From JBBDYG01 sp040901765 (lineage in GTDB: Bacteria; Planctomycetota; Planctomycetia; Pirellulales; Lacipirellulaceae), in assembly GCA_040901765.1 (NCBI GenBank), contig JBBDYG010000091.1:1-64000 (forward strand): a stretch of DNA of 64,000 nucleotides. Direction: 5' to 3'. The notes beneath the pieces were generated by a model. It had not been told where the DNA came from. It saw nothing but the letters and a program-made list of their open reading frames with translations, and ran no database searches. This document shows positions 35,734 through 45,346 of the stretch, in pieces (position 1 is the first letter of the stretch; each line of letters starts with the position of its first letter). The translations under genes and the position numbers were made by a program.

Positions 35734-38352
35734 TCAAAGCCCCCTTTCATGAGTAGCGCCCTCTCGGCGGCGAATCCGCTCGGCCACGTCGTGGGCCAGC
35801 TCCTTCGTGCGCGAGCGGGAAAGCGCGTTCGCAAGTTCTTCCAGGTCGTCGCCCGCGTGGGCGCGGTCCACGAAGACTTGCGTCGAACAGCGGCCCCGGG
35901 TCGCCTGGACGTAAGCGAGTTCGCGGTCGGCCATCTTCCCGCCGGCGAGCAGATAGGCGTGCTCGACGGTTTGACCCTGCCCCTTGTGGGTCGTCTGGCC
36001 GTAGTGAAGCGTTAGGCCGTGGTCGGCGTAGTCGGCGAGCCGGACCGTCACCTCTCGGCCCGTCTCGCCGTCGAGGCGGACCGTGACGCGGTTCAGGAAA
36101 CGATCGATGGCGACGACCTCGCCCCGGTAGCCGTTGCGTACGCCGTCCGTAAAGATGTTCTTGTGAAACAGCACGCGGTCGTACAGGCAGATCCGCTCCC
36201 CCTCATGAGGGATGGAGGTCGAGAAGTCGATTTCACCAGCCCGCTCGCGCTCACGCTGAGCGAGGCGGTTGGCGGCGCGGGCGTCGGCCCGCGTCCCGGT
36301 GAAGATGACGTGGTCCTGTGGCTGCGTCGGCCCGCCGGCCGCCGTCCAGGCGGCGACCAGGGAAGTAAGGGCCTCGGCCCGATCTTCGGCGACCGTAAGC
36401 CGCCCCCGCTCGGCGTAGTTGCGTAGTGCGCTCGCCGCATCGCCCGAGCGGAAGTCCTCCGCGGCCTGGCGGTCGGCCGGGTCATGTTGCCGGAGGTTGG
36501 TCGCCAGCGTGGCCGCTTTCTCCTTCCCCAAGAGATGCGTGAACGGGCCGCCCGGGGCAATCGGCTGAAGTTGCCGCGCATCGCCGACGAGAATCAGCGT
36601 GAGCCCAAGGCGATTCGCCGCTTCGGTCAGCCGTAGCATCGTGCCGGCGTCCACCATGCCGGCTTCGTCAAGGACGAGAACGTCCCCGGGCTGGATTTCC
36701 GACAGCGGAGTCGGCAGCGGTTCGGCGCTCGCCTCGTAAGGGGGCCGCCGCTCAGACTTCTCCGCTGGGTCCGTCCCACTCTCCAGTCGATGGAGGTGGC
36801 TGGCGATCGTGCGCGAGCGGATGCCCGCCTTCTTCGTGAGTTCTTCGGTCGCGGTCCCCGCCAGCGCCGCGCCATGCACGGCGTAGCCAGCCGACTCGAA
36901 CGCCTCGCGAATCGCCTTGAGCGTGGTGCTCTTGCCGGCACCGGCGACGCCAGTCAGCAGCCGCAAGGCGCTCGTGCTCTTGAGGATATCGCCGGCGGCT
37001 TCCTGCTGTTCGTCGGAGAGACGATTCGCCTCCAGGGTTGGAATGAACTCATCGTCATGGACTTTTGCGCCGCGGGCGGATCGCAGCGTCTCAAAGTTCG
37101 CCAGAAGCAGTTCTTCGCGCTGCCACATTTCGCTGGTGGCAAATTGCTGTTCTCCGGACTGGACGCCCAGACAGAGAATCTCTTGGTCCGCCGTCAGCTT
37201 TTCGCGGACCTGCTCGGCGAGCCACAACCCTGAGATTCCCAGCGCCTGCCCCGCTTCGCAGACCGCCCTCAGAATGTCCCGCTCGGTGAAGGTCGCTTGC
37301 GTGGCCTCAATGCTGGCAATCGCTGCTTTCCAGCAAGCGGCGAAGGCCTGCTCGCGGTTGAGCGGCGTCTGGCGTCGGTTGGTGAGCGATTCCAGGGACT
37401 GCGGAGTGAGGCCAAAATCTCTCGCCACGTCCCCCCACTTGGAAAAGAGTTCTGAGCGGGCGGGCATCGACGACTTGGTTTTACGCGTGGCCAAGTTGGC
37501 CCGCTCGCGGGCGCCGGCGTCAGAGGCGGCGCCGAACCCCTCATCGACGGCCAGCAGCTCCTCGATCTCGTGGCGGCGACTCGACCACCGATCGCAAAGT
37601 TCCGCCGACACGCCATTGACTTCAAACCACGAAGCGAGGCGCTCCGCCCCGTCGTTCGGCCGGATGAGGTCGACGCCGAGGCGATCGACGAGTTCCGCAG
37701 CGAGAATCGCCCGGAACATCGGCCCCAGCGTGCGGGCCCACTCATGTAGCTTGCGGCTGTTCACGGCGGACCAGCGGCCGTCGGCGCCCAGGGCGACGTT
37801 GGCAACGACGCAGTGCCGATGGAGTTGCGGCTGCCAATCGTCGCGCTCGGTGACGCGGCTGGTCGAGTGGTCGAACATGCCGACCACAAGTTCGGCCAGC
37901 TGCTCGGTGCGACCGGCCCGGCCACGCCGGCAAAGGGGAATGTTCGACGACAACCAGTCGAGCGTCTGTTTGACGGCGGAGTCGAACGACTCTTCGACCG
38001 CTTCGCGAACATAACGCGGTCCGACGGCCCATAGGACCGAAACGCTCTTGGGCGCCGAGAAGCAGAGGTCGTATCCTGGCACGCGTTCCGCCCGGTCCGA
38101 TTGGCGGAGCACATCCGCCGCCACTTTCGCCTTGGGCTTGTGGATCTTGAGGAGCGGTTGTCCGTCGGCGTCGGCGCCGGCCAGCACCCGACAGAATGCT
38201 TCCGCAGCCAACTGGCCCGCTAGGCCCAACGCCTCGGCGCCGCGACCGAACCACCGGCCTGGGGGCTCGCCGCCGGCGGTGTAGTAGTCGGGATTGGCGA
38301 TGCCGAGGAAGTATTCTTCGACGCCGCTTTTGAGGACGGTGATCGTGAGCAT
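35734..38352 (-). CDS. MobF-type relaxase-helicase (TrwC/TraI-like)
   Basis: This 872-residue protein joins an HUH relaxase with a RecD-like helicase. A tandem tyrosine lies near the start (NPDYYT, Y23-Y24). The metal site is H162 (FDHSTSR) and H178/H180 (PQLHRHCVV). Walker A is GVAGAGKSTT near residue 467, and Walker B is VLVLDEAGMVDAGTM near 560, followed by LVGDARQLQPIAPGGPF. MobF relaxases nick at oriT and unwind the transferred strand. A helicase motif V/VI region (HYGQTTHKGQGQTVEHAYL) is present, so both activities look intact. It is 8 bp downstream of a ribbon-helix-helix gene. Confidence 0.95.
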   Translation of the reverse strand: MLTITVLKSGVEEYFLGIANPDYYTAGGEPPGRWFGRGAEALGLAGQLAAEAFCRVLAGADADGQPLLKIHKPKAKVAADVLRQSDRAERVPGYDLCFSAPKSVSVLWAVGPRYVREAVEESFDSAVKQTLDWLSSNIPLCRRGRAGRTEQLAELVVGMFDHSTSRVTERDDWQPQLHRHCVVANVALGADGRWSAVNSRKLHEWARTLGPMFRAILAAELVDRLGVDLIRPNDGAERLASWFEVNGVSAELCDRWSSRRHEIEELLAVDEGFGAASDAGARERANLATRKTKSSMPARSELFSKWGDVARDFGLTPQSLESLTNRRQTPLNREQAFAACWKAAIASIEATQATFTERDILRAVCEAGQALGISGLWLAEQVREKLTADQEILCLGVQSGEQQFATSEMWQREELLLANFETLRSARGAKVHDDEFIPTLEANRLSDEQQEAAGDILKSTSALRLLTGVAGAGKSTTLKAIREAFESAGYAVHGAALAGTATEELTKKAGIRSRTIASHLHRLESGTDPAEKSERRPPYEASAEPLPTPLSEIQPGDVLVLDEAGMVDAGTMLRLTEAANRLGLTLILVGDARQLQPIAPGGPFTHLLGKEKAATLATNLRQHDPADRQAAEDFRSGDAASALRNYAERGRLTVAEDRAEALTSLVAAWTAAGGPTQPQDHVIFTGTRADARAANRLAQRERERAGEIDFSTSIPHEGERICLYDRVLFHKNIFTDGVRNGYRGEVVAIDRFLNRVTVRLDGETGREVTVRLADYADHGLTLHYGQTTHKGQGQTVEHAYLLAGGKMADRELAYVQATRGRCSTQVFVDRAHAGDDLEELANALSRSRTKELAHDVAERIRRREGATHERGL

Positions 38353-38360
38353 GGATGCGG

Positions 38361-38648
38361 TTAACTCAGTAAGTCGGTGCGAGTGATGTTCTTGGCGTCT
38401 TCGAGCGTTGCCTTTCCAAGGCTGGTCAGGAGCGTCACAAGCGACCGCGCCTGGTTGCGGTGAACGAGCCTCAGCCGCGCGTGGAGCTTGGCGAGTTCGT
38501 CAGTCAGTCGCGCGGGTCGCGTCGCAAAATGCTCGTCGACGATGGCGCGCACCAGGTCGCTCCGCTTGACATTCAGCCGTTGACACTCGTCGTCGATCTG
38601 CTGAAGCAACTCGGTCCTGACGCGAAAGGCAATCGTCTGTGAGTTCAT
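38361..38648 (-). CDS. Ribbon-helix-helix protein, probable relaxosome accessory
   Basis: ATG 38648 overlaps the stop of the upstream gene as ATGA. The 95-residue product begins with a CopG/Arc-type ribbon-helix-helix (TIAFRVRTELLQQIDDEC, then RSDLVRAIVDEHF). A helical Arg/Lys-rich region follows (KLHARLRLVHRNQARSLVTL). Proteins of this type next to relaxase genes bind oriT and stimulate nicking (TrwA/TraY/MobC-like); that role is inferred from position. Confidence 0.82.
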   Translation of the reverse strand: MNSQTIAFRVRTELLQQIDDECQRLNVKRSDLVRAIVDEHFATRPARLTDELAKLHARLRLVHRNQARSLVTLLTSLGKATLEDAKNITRTDLLS

Positions 38649-39007
38649 GCGCGACCTCGGGTGTTTGCGGCGTAAGTCGTGACGCGAACGCTTCTTTCTG
38701 GAAGTCGCATTTCCGCTGCAAACGCGCAACGTGTTTTTGTAAACGTCACAAACGGCAGCGGCGTCGAGACTTCTGGAGCCATCGTCGTCGTCTGCAAGCA
38801 CCGCGGTGCCACGGTGTGGAAGGATTTGTCAAGGACTTTTTTCTGGTACGTCAACCAACGTCGAATCGTCATCAACTCGGCAAAGATGTGCCCCTCGCGT
38901 TCCGATTTGGAAGAAGCCCGATAGCCTCGCGCCTCGTCGTCCCACAAGTAATCAAGGATTGAATCAATCGCTTTATGAATAGGGTCAGGGAGATTCGTAG
39001 CGATCAT
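38645..39007 (-). CDS. Hypothetical protein in mobilization operon
   Basis: ATG 39007 lies just two bases after the previous stop, and the 120-residue frame ends in an ATGA overlap with the ribbon-helix-helix gene, so it is embedded in a coupled operon. The first 60 residues (PDPIHKAIDSILDYLWDDEARGY, EREGHIFAELMTIRRWL) look helical and acidic, while the rest is basic. I do not recognise a family. Confidence 0.65.
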   Translation of the reverse strand: MIATNLPDPIHKAIDSILDYLWDDEARGYRASSKSEREGHIFAELMTIRRWLTYQKKVLDKSFHTVAPRCLQTTTMAPEVSTPLPFVTFTKTRCAFAAEMRLPERSVRVTTYAANTRGRA

Positions 39008-39009
39008 GG

Positions 39010-39399
39010 TTAGTCCTCGTAAGGGAGCAAGATGCTGATCACCGGCTCGCCCGAATCGCCTGGGTGGGCAAGGGCTTTCAAGGGGACATCGCGCCAAACT
39101 CCCGCTTGCTCCTTCACGCGTATGATGAAGTCAATGCGGGACCTCTTGCCGGCGTTTCGGGCCGTGGACCGCAAGACCTGGAGTATGTCCCAAGTGCGTC
39201 CCTCGATGCTCTGGTCGCGGCTATCGCGGGGCGGTTCAACCGCCGTGGCCCAAGCTGCGGCAGTGATGGCGGTAGGGGAAATGATTCCTGCTTCCTTAGC
39301 TAACGTCGTGATGTCGAGAAGGACTCCGTCGGCCAAGGCCTCAGCCCTCGTGTAGCTATAAAGAATGTCTTCGTGTGCGAAAGTTCGTCTACCATTCAT
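39010..39399 (-). CDS. DUF6573-like plasmid protein
   Basis: This 129-residue protein shows the pattern DILYSYTRAEALADGVLLDITTLAKEAGI followed by PTAITAAAW, as in a small plasmid-borne family I recall as DUF6573. Its role is unknown. The start has a good AGGAAAG ribosome site. It lies upstream of the mobilization genes in the same orientation. Confidence 0.78.
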   Translation of the reverse strand: MNGRRTFAHEDILYSYTRAEALADGVLLDITTLAKEAGIISPTAITAAAWATAVEPPRDSRDQSIEGRTWDILQVLRSTARNAGKRSRIDFIIRVKEQAGVWRDVPLKALAHPGDSGEPVISILLPYED

Positions 39400-39420
39400 G
39401 CTTCTTTCCTTACTTGCTCT

Positions 39421-39440
39421 CCCCTCCCTTCTGGGAGGGG
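39421..39440. repeat. REP-like palindrome
   Basis: CCCCTCCC and GGGAGGGG form an eight-pair hairpin with a TTCT loop, followed by CCGGGGGTGGG. This is the form of a widespread class of extragenic palindromes. It sits between two small plasmid genes. Confidence 0.6.
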
Positions 39441-39498
39441 CCGGGGGTGGGAGTTGGTGAGGTCGTGCCGCTCACGATTCCTCACCTCCGTGCACCTA

Positions 39499-39846
39499 TC
39501 ACTTTAGGTCTTCGAGCATGTGCTCAGCGATGCAATGCCAATCCACCTCAGCCAATGCCGCATGCAACAAATCGGCATACACCGTGGGACCAATCTCCGG
39601 GCAGCTGTCTTCAGTGGCCGCCCGCAATCTGTCGGCTAGTTCACACCTCGCGGCCTCTTCGCGATTCATGCCGTCGTCCCAGAGATAGCGAGAGTCGGTT
39701 GCAAATGCTCTCATCTGTTCTGCCACGCTTCGCCAATGACGATAGCGTGATTCTTCGTTGTCGAGCCACAACGACATGGCCCACGTTTCATAGTTGGGCC
39801 AGCCGTTGTAACCAACTTGGGACGCTGCCCTGGAACTACTTGTCAT
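39499..39846 (-). CDS. Small plasmid protein with NYETWAMSLWLDN motif
   Basis: ATG 39846 lies inside the last codons of the upstream gene (11-bp overlap). The 115-residue product contains the motif WPNYETWAMSLWLDNEESRYRHW, which I recall from small proteins on plasmids and conjugative elements. A C-terminal helical part follows (ADLLHAALAEVDWHCIAEHM). Function is unknown. Confidence 0.7.
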   Translation of the reverse strand: MTSSSRAASQVGYNGWPNYETWAMSLWLDNEESRYRHWRSVAEQMRAFATDSRYLWDDGMNREEAARCELADRLRAATEDSCPEIGPTVYADLLHAALAEVDWHCIAEHMLEDLK

Positions 39847-40099
39847 TTGGCTCCAGTTCACGCTCACGCTGCTCGATGAAGTTCGCAGCAAGTCGAGCCG
39901 CTTCTCTAACCAGAGCCAAATCGGCGAGGCCATTGAAGCTGGAAGATTCCTTCCACTCCTCGCTGCTTTTCTCGCGATAAGACCGTGTAATTGTCACGTT
40001 CTGAAAGACGCGACCTTCATCGGTGCTGCTTTCCCACACAGCAACCCGGATTGCTCCTAGCTGCTGCGAATAAACAGGCATGTTTTGTTTCTTGCTCAT
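39836..40099 (-). CDS. Small conserved plasmid protein
   Basis: The 87-residue product reads GAIRVAVWESSTDEGRVFQNVTITRSY with EEWKESSSFNGLADLALVREA. It resembles a common class of small plasmid and phage proteins with an ssDNA-binding-like beta-sheet plus helix. It is first of the leftward block that runs to the integrase, with a GAGAAGGAGAAAG ribosome site. The biochemical role is unknown. Confidence 0.72.
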   Translation of the reverse strand: MSKKQNMPVYSQQLGAIRVAVWESSTDEGRVFQNVTITRSYREKSSEEWKESSSFNGLADLALVREAARLAANFIEQRERELEPNDK

Positions 40100-40193
40100 G
40101 GTTCTTTCTCCTTCTCGTTCTTGTTAGATACCGTCGAAAAAGCAACGCGCTTCATCGACCTGCATCGACAGGATGCCACGGTGTGAGTGTTGA

Positions 40194-41999
40194 TTAGCGC
40201 TTTGGCCTTTGAGTAAGAGTTGAAGTCGAGGGAGTATCCTCAACTGTGAGACGGACGGCGCCTTCCCCGCCGATCGTGACTTGGCAAGGAATGTTCGGGG
40301 CATAATCGAGAAGTGCTAAGCGATAGCCGGTTTGTTGGAGCGAATCCGAAATCGCTCGAAATGCTTCCGCGAGCTTACTTGCTTCTTGAACGTGAAACGT
40401 CTTTCCGCCTGTATCGCTCGCGATGCGTTCGATGACGGATGTGTCTGAATAACCAGCACCTTTCAGGGCAACAAAATAGACTGCGACTTTGGCGACTCTT
40501 GCTGCGTTGATAATGTCTTCCTCTCTTGGCCCAGGAAGGGAATTCGCGCCATCGGTAAAAACGACCAGCACCCGCGATCCAGGCTTTGTAGAAAGCCCCC
40601 GAATCTCCTCGTGAGCGCTTTGATTGAGCGCTGTGCCGCCCCCTGCCCGAATCACTTGGGAAGCTGCGATCGCGCGATTCTTCTCTTGCGTGAAATCGGC
40701 GAGTACATTCAGTCTGTCACTAAATGAGGAGACTCGAATCGAAGCGTTCGCGGGAAGCCTCGTGATGAATTCAGGAACAGCCGTCTTCGTGGCGCTAATC
40801 GGAGCGCCTGCTGTGGAATCGCTTGTGTCGATCAAGACGAACACAGCGAGTGATTCCGTTCTTGAAAACGGCGAAGCAAGAATTCTTAGCTTTCGCCCAC
40901 TCTGACCTGCTGAAAAGTCTTTGCTCACAAGCCCGCCAAGCGGTTTCCCGGAAGCGTCGAGGACTTCGATATCGATTAGCATCATCCCCGGCATCACGGG
41001 TGAATCGACCCTGCGGATTCGTGCCGCTGCTCCTCCCGGAAGGTCTACCGGTTGAACCGCCAGAATCGCGGCTTCGAGTTTTCCAAGGGCATCCTTTGCC
41101 GCCCTATCGCTTTTGCCAGTCTCGCGGATGACGCGAAGGAGCGTGAGACGGGCATTCTTGAGATCCCCGTCAATCACGTTGCCTGAAAGGGAGGCCGCGC
41201 TTGAGACGGCGCTGTCTGTAAGGCGAGCTAAGGCTTGTTGAATTAGATTTGAGCGGCGTTTAAGTTCAGCGGCCTCCGCCTTATGAGTCTGCTCCCTTGC
41301 AGCCTGATTCGCGTCCAGTATTTGCCGTTCTCGTTCTAAGCGAATCCGGCCTTCTTCCGCTTTCTTTGCCCTCGTCTCGCTCGAACTAAACTTCTCTTGC
41401 AAGCCACCCAAGGCATCGCCTTCAAGCAGGCGTTGAAGCGCCTGCTGTGGAAGGTCATCGGGAACTTTGAAGCGGGCTGCGACTTCGATGGCCCTCTTGA
41501 GAAGCTGTTCCCGAGTCTTGCGGTTGGCCGCCTGGGACGCTCTCGTTAAATCGCGGATAGTCCGTTCTGCGAAGCTCACCTCGCATTCGCGCGAGTGAGG
41601 ACTTTCGAGCGATTCCAAGAGCAGGTCTGCTGCCGCGCTGAAGTTCCCTGCATTTTCATGGAGCGTTGCATTCTTTTCAGTTTCCTCACGGCTGCAATCG
41701 AGAATGGTGCCAGGAATCCCCGGCGTCCTTTCCGCGACCTGAAAATAAACGTGCATCAGGCCGAACCAGACCGTCGCCGCAACGCCTCCTAGCAGAATTT
41801 CACGTAGCACGCTTTCACGCCCTCGCGCTCCTTTGATGGGCTTCGTGCGTGTGATCCAAAGAACGACAATAACAGCAAAGCCGATGAGCGCTGCCGCGAC
41901 GCCCCCAAGCTTCAACGGATAAGGTTTAGTCCACTCCTCGGCCAAGGAAGCGACAATGGCGATGACGATAGCAGTAGTAAGGCGAGTAAAATAAAGCAT
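40194..41999 (-). CDS. Membrane-anchored VWA-domain protein
   Basis: This 601-residue protein has hydrophobic segments near residues 5-19, 32-50 and 66-87. A helical and coiled-coil middle follows (about 100-260, rich in Glu/Arg/Lys). The C-terminal von Willebrand A domain has an intact MIDAS: D391TSDS395, T456 (GGGTALNQS) and D483 (FTDGAN). The domain binds divalent metal and protein partners. It is third in a tight operon with a tubulin-like and a ParB-like gene (20-bp gap), suggesting a membrane-tethered complex with a filament or GTPase. The start has a GGAG ribosome site. Confidence 0.85.
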   Translation of the reverse strand: MLYFTRLTTAIVIAIVASLAEEWTKPYPLKLGGVAAALIGFAVIVVLWITRTKPIKGARGRESVLREILLGGVAATVWFGLMHVYFQVAERTPGIPGTILDCSREETEKNATLHENAGNFSAAADLLLESLESPHSRECEVSFAERTIRDLTRASQAANRKTREQLLKRAIEVAARFKVPDDLPQQALQRLLEGDALGGLQEKFSSSETRAKKAEEGRIRLERERQILDANQAAREQTHKAEAAELKRRSNLIQQALARLTDSAVSSAASLSGNVIDGDLKNARLTLLRVIRETGKSDRAAKDALGKLEAAILAVQPVDLPGGAAARIRRVDSPVMPGMMLIDIEVLDASGKPLGGLVSKDFSAGQSGRKLRILASPFSRTESLAVFVLIDTSDSTAGAPISATKTAVPEFITRLPANASIRVSSFSDRLNVLADFTQEKNRAIAASQVIRAGGGTALNQSAHEEIRGLSTKPGSRVLVVFTDGANSLPGPREEDIINAARVAKVAVYFVALKGAGYSDTSVIERIASDTGGKTFHVQEASKLAEAFRAISDSLQQTGYRLALLDYAPNIPCQVTIGGEGAVRLTVEDTPSTSTLTQRPKR

Positions 42000-42019
42000 G
42001 ACTAAAACTCCTTACGGAT

Positions 42020-44134
42020 TCATGATGGAAGGTGTACGTTTCCCTCAGTGATCTCGATCCCGAGCGAATGAAGCGAGTTGAGTCCCTCGGGAAAGTACAA
42101 AAAGAAGCACTCTGAATTCACAGCTTCCTTGAGACCAAGGAGGTAAGGTTCGGTGAGAACGTCGCCTAAGCTTCTAACAAGACGCATCGTGAGTGCGACG
42201 ACATTCACGATTACAGGCGACCTGTCGGCAAAGGCGAGAACGGCATCCGGATTAAGCCTTGTCACGGCATCAGTCACGAGCCGTTGATTCTCAGGGGCAA
42301 GCGGCGGAAGCACATGCACAGTCCGCCCTTGGTCAGCACGGCGGCGACCTCCCCAGGCAACGCCGGGAGTGGCGTAGGCGCGCCCCGACCAAATCTCTCT
42401 CGCTATTTCTTCCACTTCCGGCGCTATTGCGCCGCAGATTTTGGCGAGTCCGTCAATAGTCGCGTATTGAACGGAACGCTTAAGTGCGTCAAGGAACGCC
42501 GCCGCGCCTTCGTCTGCCGCCTCCCAAAGTTCCGGAAGTTGTTCGTCGAGAGAATAGAACACGACCTTCGGAGTCTCGTTGCCGAGCGGCGGCCCCGCTA
42601 CGGCGATGGAATCGAGAATCCGAGTAAGTTTCGCATGCAGATAGTCGTAGGCCCGCTTCACCAACGCAGAAGCTTTATCCACGGCCGCTTCCTCCGCATC
42701 GATCTCAGTTAGCTCGTCTGAGAGTTCGCGGATTCTGAGTGCAGTCCGACCGAGGTTCGCATATTTCCGTGCGGTGCTCGTGAACGCGCTTAAGAACGTT
42801 TCCTTGAGGCCCGTCGGATTCAAGCTCCTATGGACCTTTCGGATTTTTGTGATTTCCACGGCAGTCGCCGCTTCCGCCGCTTCCCTTCGCTCTGCGAGTC
42901 CGCGTCCCTCTTCCCGCAATAGTTCAATCAATCGCCTTTGAAGCTGAAGCCTTGAATCTGCCTCTTTGCACGTTTTCGGGGCGCTCGCCCAAACGTCCTG
43001 AAAGGAATTGAGATTAAGTCGCTCACTTGCGCTTCGTCGGGCGAAGACCTGAACCTCGTCGCGATAACTCGGAGCGCAAAGCTCGGATATAACCCGCTCG
43101 GCGAGGCGGTCAGCGGCGCCTTCGGCGATGGTCTCAACAGGCGGGTTATCAAGGCGGACTCGCTGATGCTTTAATTCAAGTGCTTCCCCTGAGCTAGCTT
43201 GCGGTTCCCGGCTCAGCGCGTCTCTAATCGGCGTGCCGTATGTTTCGTTTGCGACGGCTGCAATATCGCGAGAAGGATCAAGCGCGCGGCCAAAGGCGAC
43301 TTCCCAAGTCTGGGCGTTTCCAAAACGTCCGTTCAGCGCGTCGTTCGGCTCACGGCGTTGGCTATCTAGCCGCATCCACTCGCAATGTGCCGCCTGTTCG
43401 ACTTGGGCAAGATAAGCATCGCGAAGGGCCTCATCCATTCCAAGAACTTCAAACTCAAGGCAACGCATCCTCCTGACTTCGCGATTGTTGCGCTGAGGAT
43501 CGGTAACGTAGGCAAGAAGTTCCGTTAAGGCACTTGCTGCATTCTGCCAGGTACGGTCGCCGAGGCCTTCGTAAGTCAGCCCGCCGGTGACAAGAAACTC
43601 GACGGAGACGGGCCCTGAGGTCAAACCGAGAAATTGGCCAGCAATCGCTTTGGCTATGACCCGCGCAGCGCCCGCAAAGGTCCCGCCCGCGATCGACCCA
43701 ATGAAAATAAGGCGTATGGATTCCAAGGCGCCGCCGCTCCGAGAACGTGCTTTCGGGAGAAGCGTTCTTCGGACAAATTCCTGAAACTCGTGTGAAGCTA
43801 CGAGAAGTTCTCCCGCTGCATGGCCAACTGCGAGCGCTTGACCGAGCCCGCGAGTCGCCTCCATGCCGCCAACATTAGCAAGGTGCTTCCGAAGCTCTAC
43901 CGGGAGATTGAGCGTAAGAGTCTGCGCCGTGTGTCCCACGCCAAGTGCGAACAACTGCACGTTCACACTTCTTGCGGCGGAGCCGAGCCTCTTAAGCTCA
44001 TCGGGCGCGTCAATAATGAGAACATGCGTGACTTCGGGAAAAAGTACAAGAATAAAGGGCAGCAGTCTCTGCGCGTGGCCCCCTACAAGAATGAGGACTG
44101 TCTGCGTCGATGAAATACTTTTAAGTGGGACCAT
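42020..44134 (-). CDS. Tubulin-like GTPase-fold protein
   Basis: This 704-residue protein carries IGSIAGGTFAGAARVIAK at about 145-162. It aligns with the tubulin/FtsZ phosphate loop (GGGTGSG-type) as found in the bacterial tubulin-like family (Tubulin_2). The N-terminus (STQTVLILVGGHAQRLL) fits the first strand and nucleotide loop, though the expected Gly pattern is altered. A long helical C-terminal region follows (about 390-600). Divergence of both loops makes GTP hydrolysis uncertain. It lies between ParB-like and VWA genes with a strong GGAGGGAG ribosome site. Confidence 0.7.
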   Translation of the reverse strand: MVPLKSISSTQTVLILVGGHAQRLLPFILVLFPEVTHVLIIDAPDELKRLGSAARSVNVQLFALGVGHTAQTLTLNLPVELRKHLANVGGMEATRGLGQALAVGHAAGELLVASHEFQEFVRRTLLPKARSRSGGALESIRLIFIGSIAGGTFAGAARVIAKAIAGQFLGLTSGPVSVEFLVTGGLTYEGLGDRTWQNAASALTELLAYVTDPQRNNREVRRMRCLEFEVLGMDEALRDAYLAQVEQAAHCEWMRLDSQRREPNDALNGRFGNAQTWEVAFGRALDPSRDIAAVANETYGTPIRDALSREPQASSGEALELKHQRVRLDNPPVETIAEGAADRLAERVISELCAPSYRDEVQVFARRSASERLNLNSFQDVWASAPKTCKEADSRLQLQRRLIELLREEGRGLAERREAAEAATAVEITKIRKVHRSLNPTGLKETFLSAFTSTARKYANLGRTALRIRELSDELTEIDAEEAAVDKASALVKRAYDYLHAKLTRILDSIAVAGPPLGNETPKVVFYSLDEQLPELWEAADEGAAAFLDALKRSVQYATIDGLAKICGAIAPEVEEIAREIWSGRAYATPGVAWGGRRRADQGRTVHVLPPLAPENQRLVTDAVTRLNPDAVLAFADRSPVIVNVVALTMRLVRSLGDVLTEPYLLGLKEAVNSECFFLYFPEGLNSLHSLGIEITEGNVHLPS

Positions 44135-44185
44135 TGAAACTCCCTCCGTTGCAATGTGGTGTCAGGCACGGCGAGCCATAACGAG

Positions 44186-45139
44186 CTACGCTTCCGATGC
44201 CGCAGACGCTTTTTCATTCTGCGACTTCTCCAATTCCGAAACGGCGTCGCGCAGCTTCGCTAGCGACGGCTGGATAGCCATTCGATTTCTAGCACTGAAG
44301 TGTTCGGACTCAGTGATCTCTTGGATGCGCTTTTCGGCGTTCACCAAAGTCGTCACCGCGCGCTTGAAAGCATTGCGCGCATCTTCAGTCGAGGTTAAAG
44401 GCGCTGGTCCGCGCAGGTTCTGAAGGGCCGCCTTTTTTTTCGCCTCCGGAAGGGGAGAGATTTCAGCAGCTTTCGAGAGACTCAGCTTTTTGTTTTTCAC
44501 CATCTCGATGAGGGCAGTGTCTCCGCTCTTGAAAACCGTCAACGCCTGCTTCATGAGATTCGGAGAAATATTGAAGAGCGTGCCGAGAACTTCATTCGTT
44601 GGGCCGCGAATTTCGGAGTCAAGTTTCACGCCGCCCTTTTGCCGCTCGCGGGCCTGCTCGCTAGCGTGAGGCCCGTAAACGGAAGCGACAATGAGTGCGT
44701 ATTCCGCGTCAGTCATCCGGCGACCATCGGTGACAGTCCGGTTCCGATGGAGTACCCACTGTTTCGGGGAGAGGCCGTTCAAGTCGTCGTCACCAAAACG
44801 GACGACGAGAACCGGCAAACCAAGCTTGACGCAAGCTTTAATTCGGCAGCGTCCGTCGAGCACCCTGTCCTCGTAAAGCGCAACAGGAATTTGTAGCCCG
44901 AACTGCTCAATGCTTTTTGTCAGGCGTTTGAGGTCGGCGTCGTTGATGGGAAAAAGCGCCGCCGCCTCGTGGTCAGGCAATCGAACTGCCTGCTCGGGCA
45001 AAAGCTTGTGAACAACGCGCCCCTCAAGCTCGTCGTGAGGTTCCGTATCGAGATCGAATTCTTCGCCGTGACCTTGCGACGATTTCTGCCCAAGGGTCGA
45101 ATCGGGATAATAGCCGTTTAAGCGATTATTGTGCTGCAT
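44186..45139 (-). CDS. ParB/Srx-fold N-terminal domain protein
   Basis: ATG 45139 with GAAAGG upstream gives 317 residues; a further upstream in-frame start is less likely. The ParB/Srx-type core is seen as DADLKRLTKSIEQFGLQIPV followed by VLDGRCRIKACVKLGLPV, the DGRCR matching the family's catalytic/CTP-binding GxxRxxA block. A helix-turn-helix-like middle follows (LGTLFNISPNLMKQALTVF, then KLSLSKAAEISPLP), and the tail is charged. It resembles a ParB-like DNA-binding regulator or partition protein. It heads the operon with the tubulin-like and VWA genes. Confidence 0.82.
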   Translation of the reverse strand: MQHNNRLNGYYPDSTLGQKSSQGHGEEFDLDTEPHDELEGRVVHKLLPEQAVRLPDHEAAALFPINDADLKRLTKSIEQFGLQIPVALYEDRVLDGRCRIKACVKLGLPVLVVRFGDDDLNGLSPKQWVLHRNRTVTDGRRMTDAEYALIVASVYGPHASEQARERQKGGVKLDSEIRGPTNEVLGTLFNISPNLMKQALTVFKSGDTALIEMVKNKKLSLSKAAEISPLPEAKKKAALQNLRGPAPLTSTEDARNAFKRAVTTLVNAEKRIQEITESEHFSARNRMAIQPSLAKLRDAVSELEKSQNEKASAASEA

Positions 45140-45346
45140 GGTTGAACCTTTCGCTTGAAGTCCTAACAAGAGCGACGGCCTTGCAGATCGGTGTCAGCAA
45201 TTAATAAAATGGACGGCGCTACCACCAGATTTTCCCAAAGAAAAAGCAGCCGTCACGGCTCCGCAGTTGGCCGCGTCGGTTCCGTTTTCGGCCACATATG
45301 CGGCCGGACTCGGTTGCTTCTTTCACGCGCGTAGGAGCCGATATCC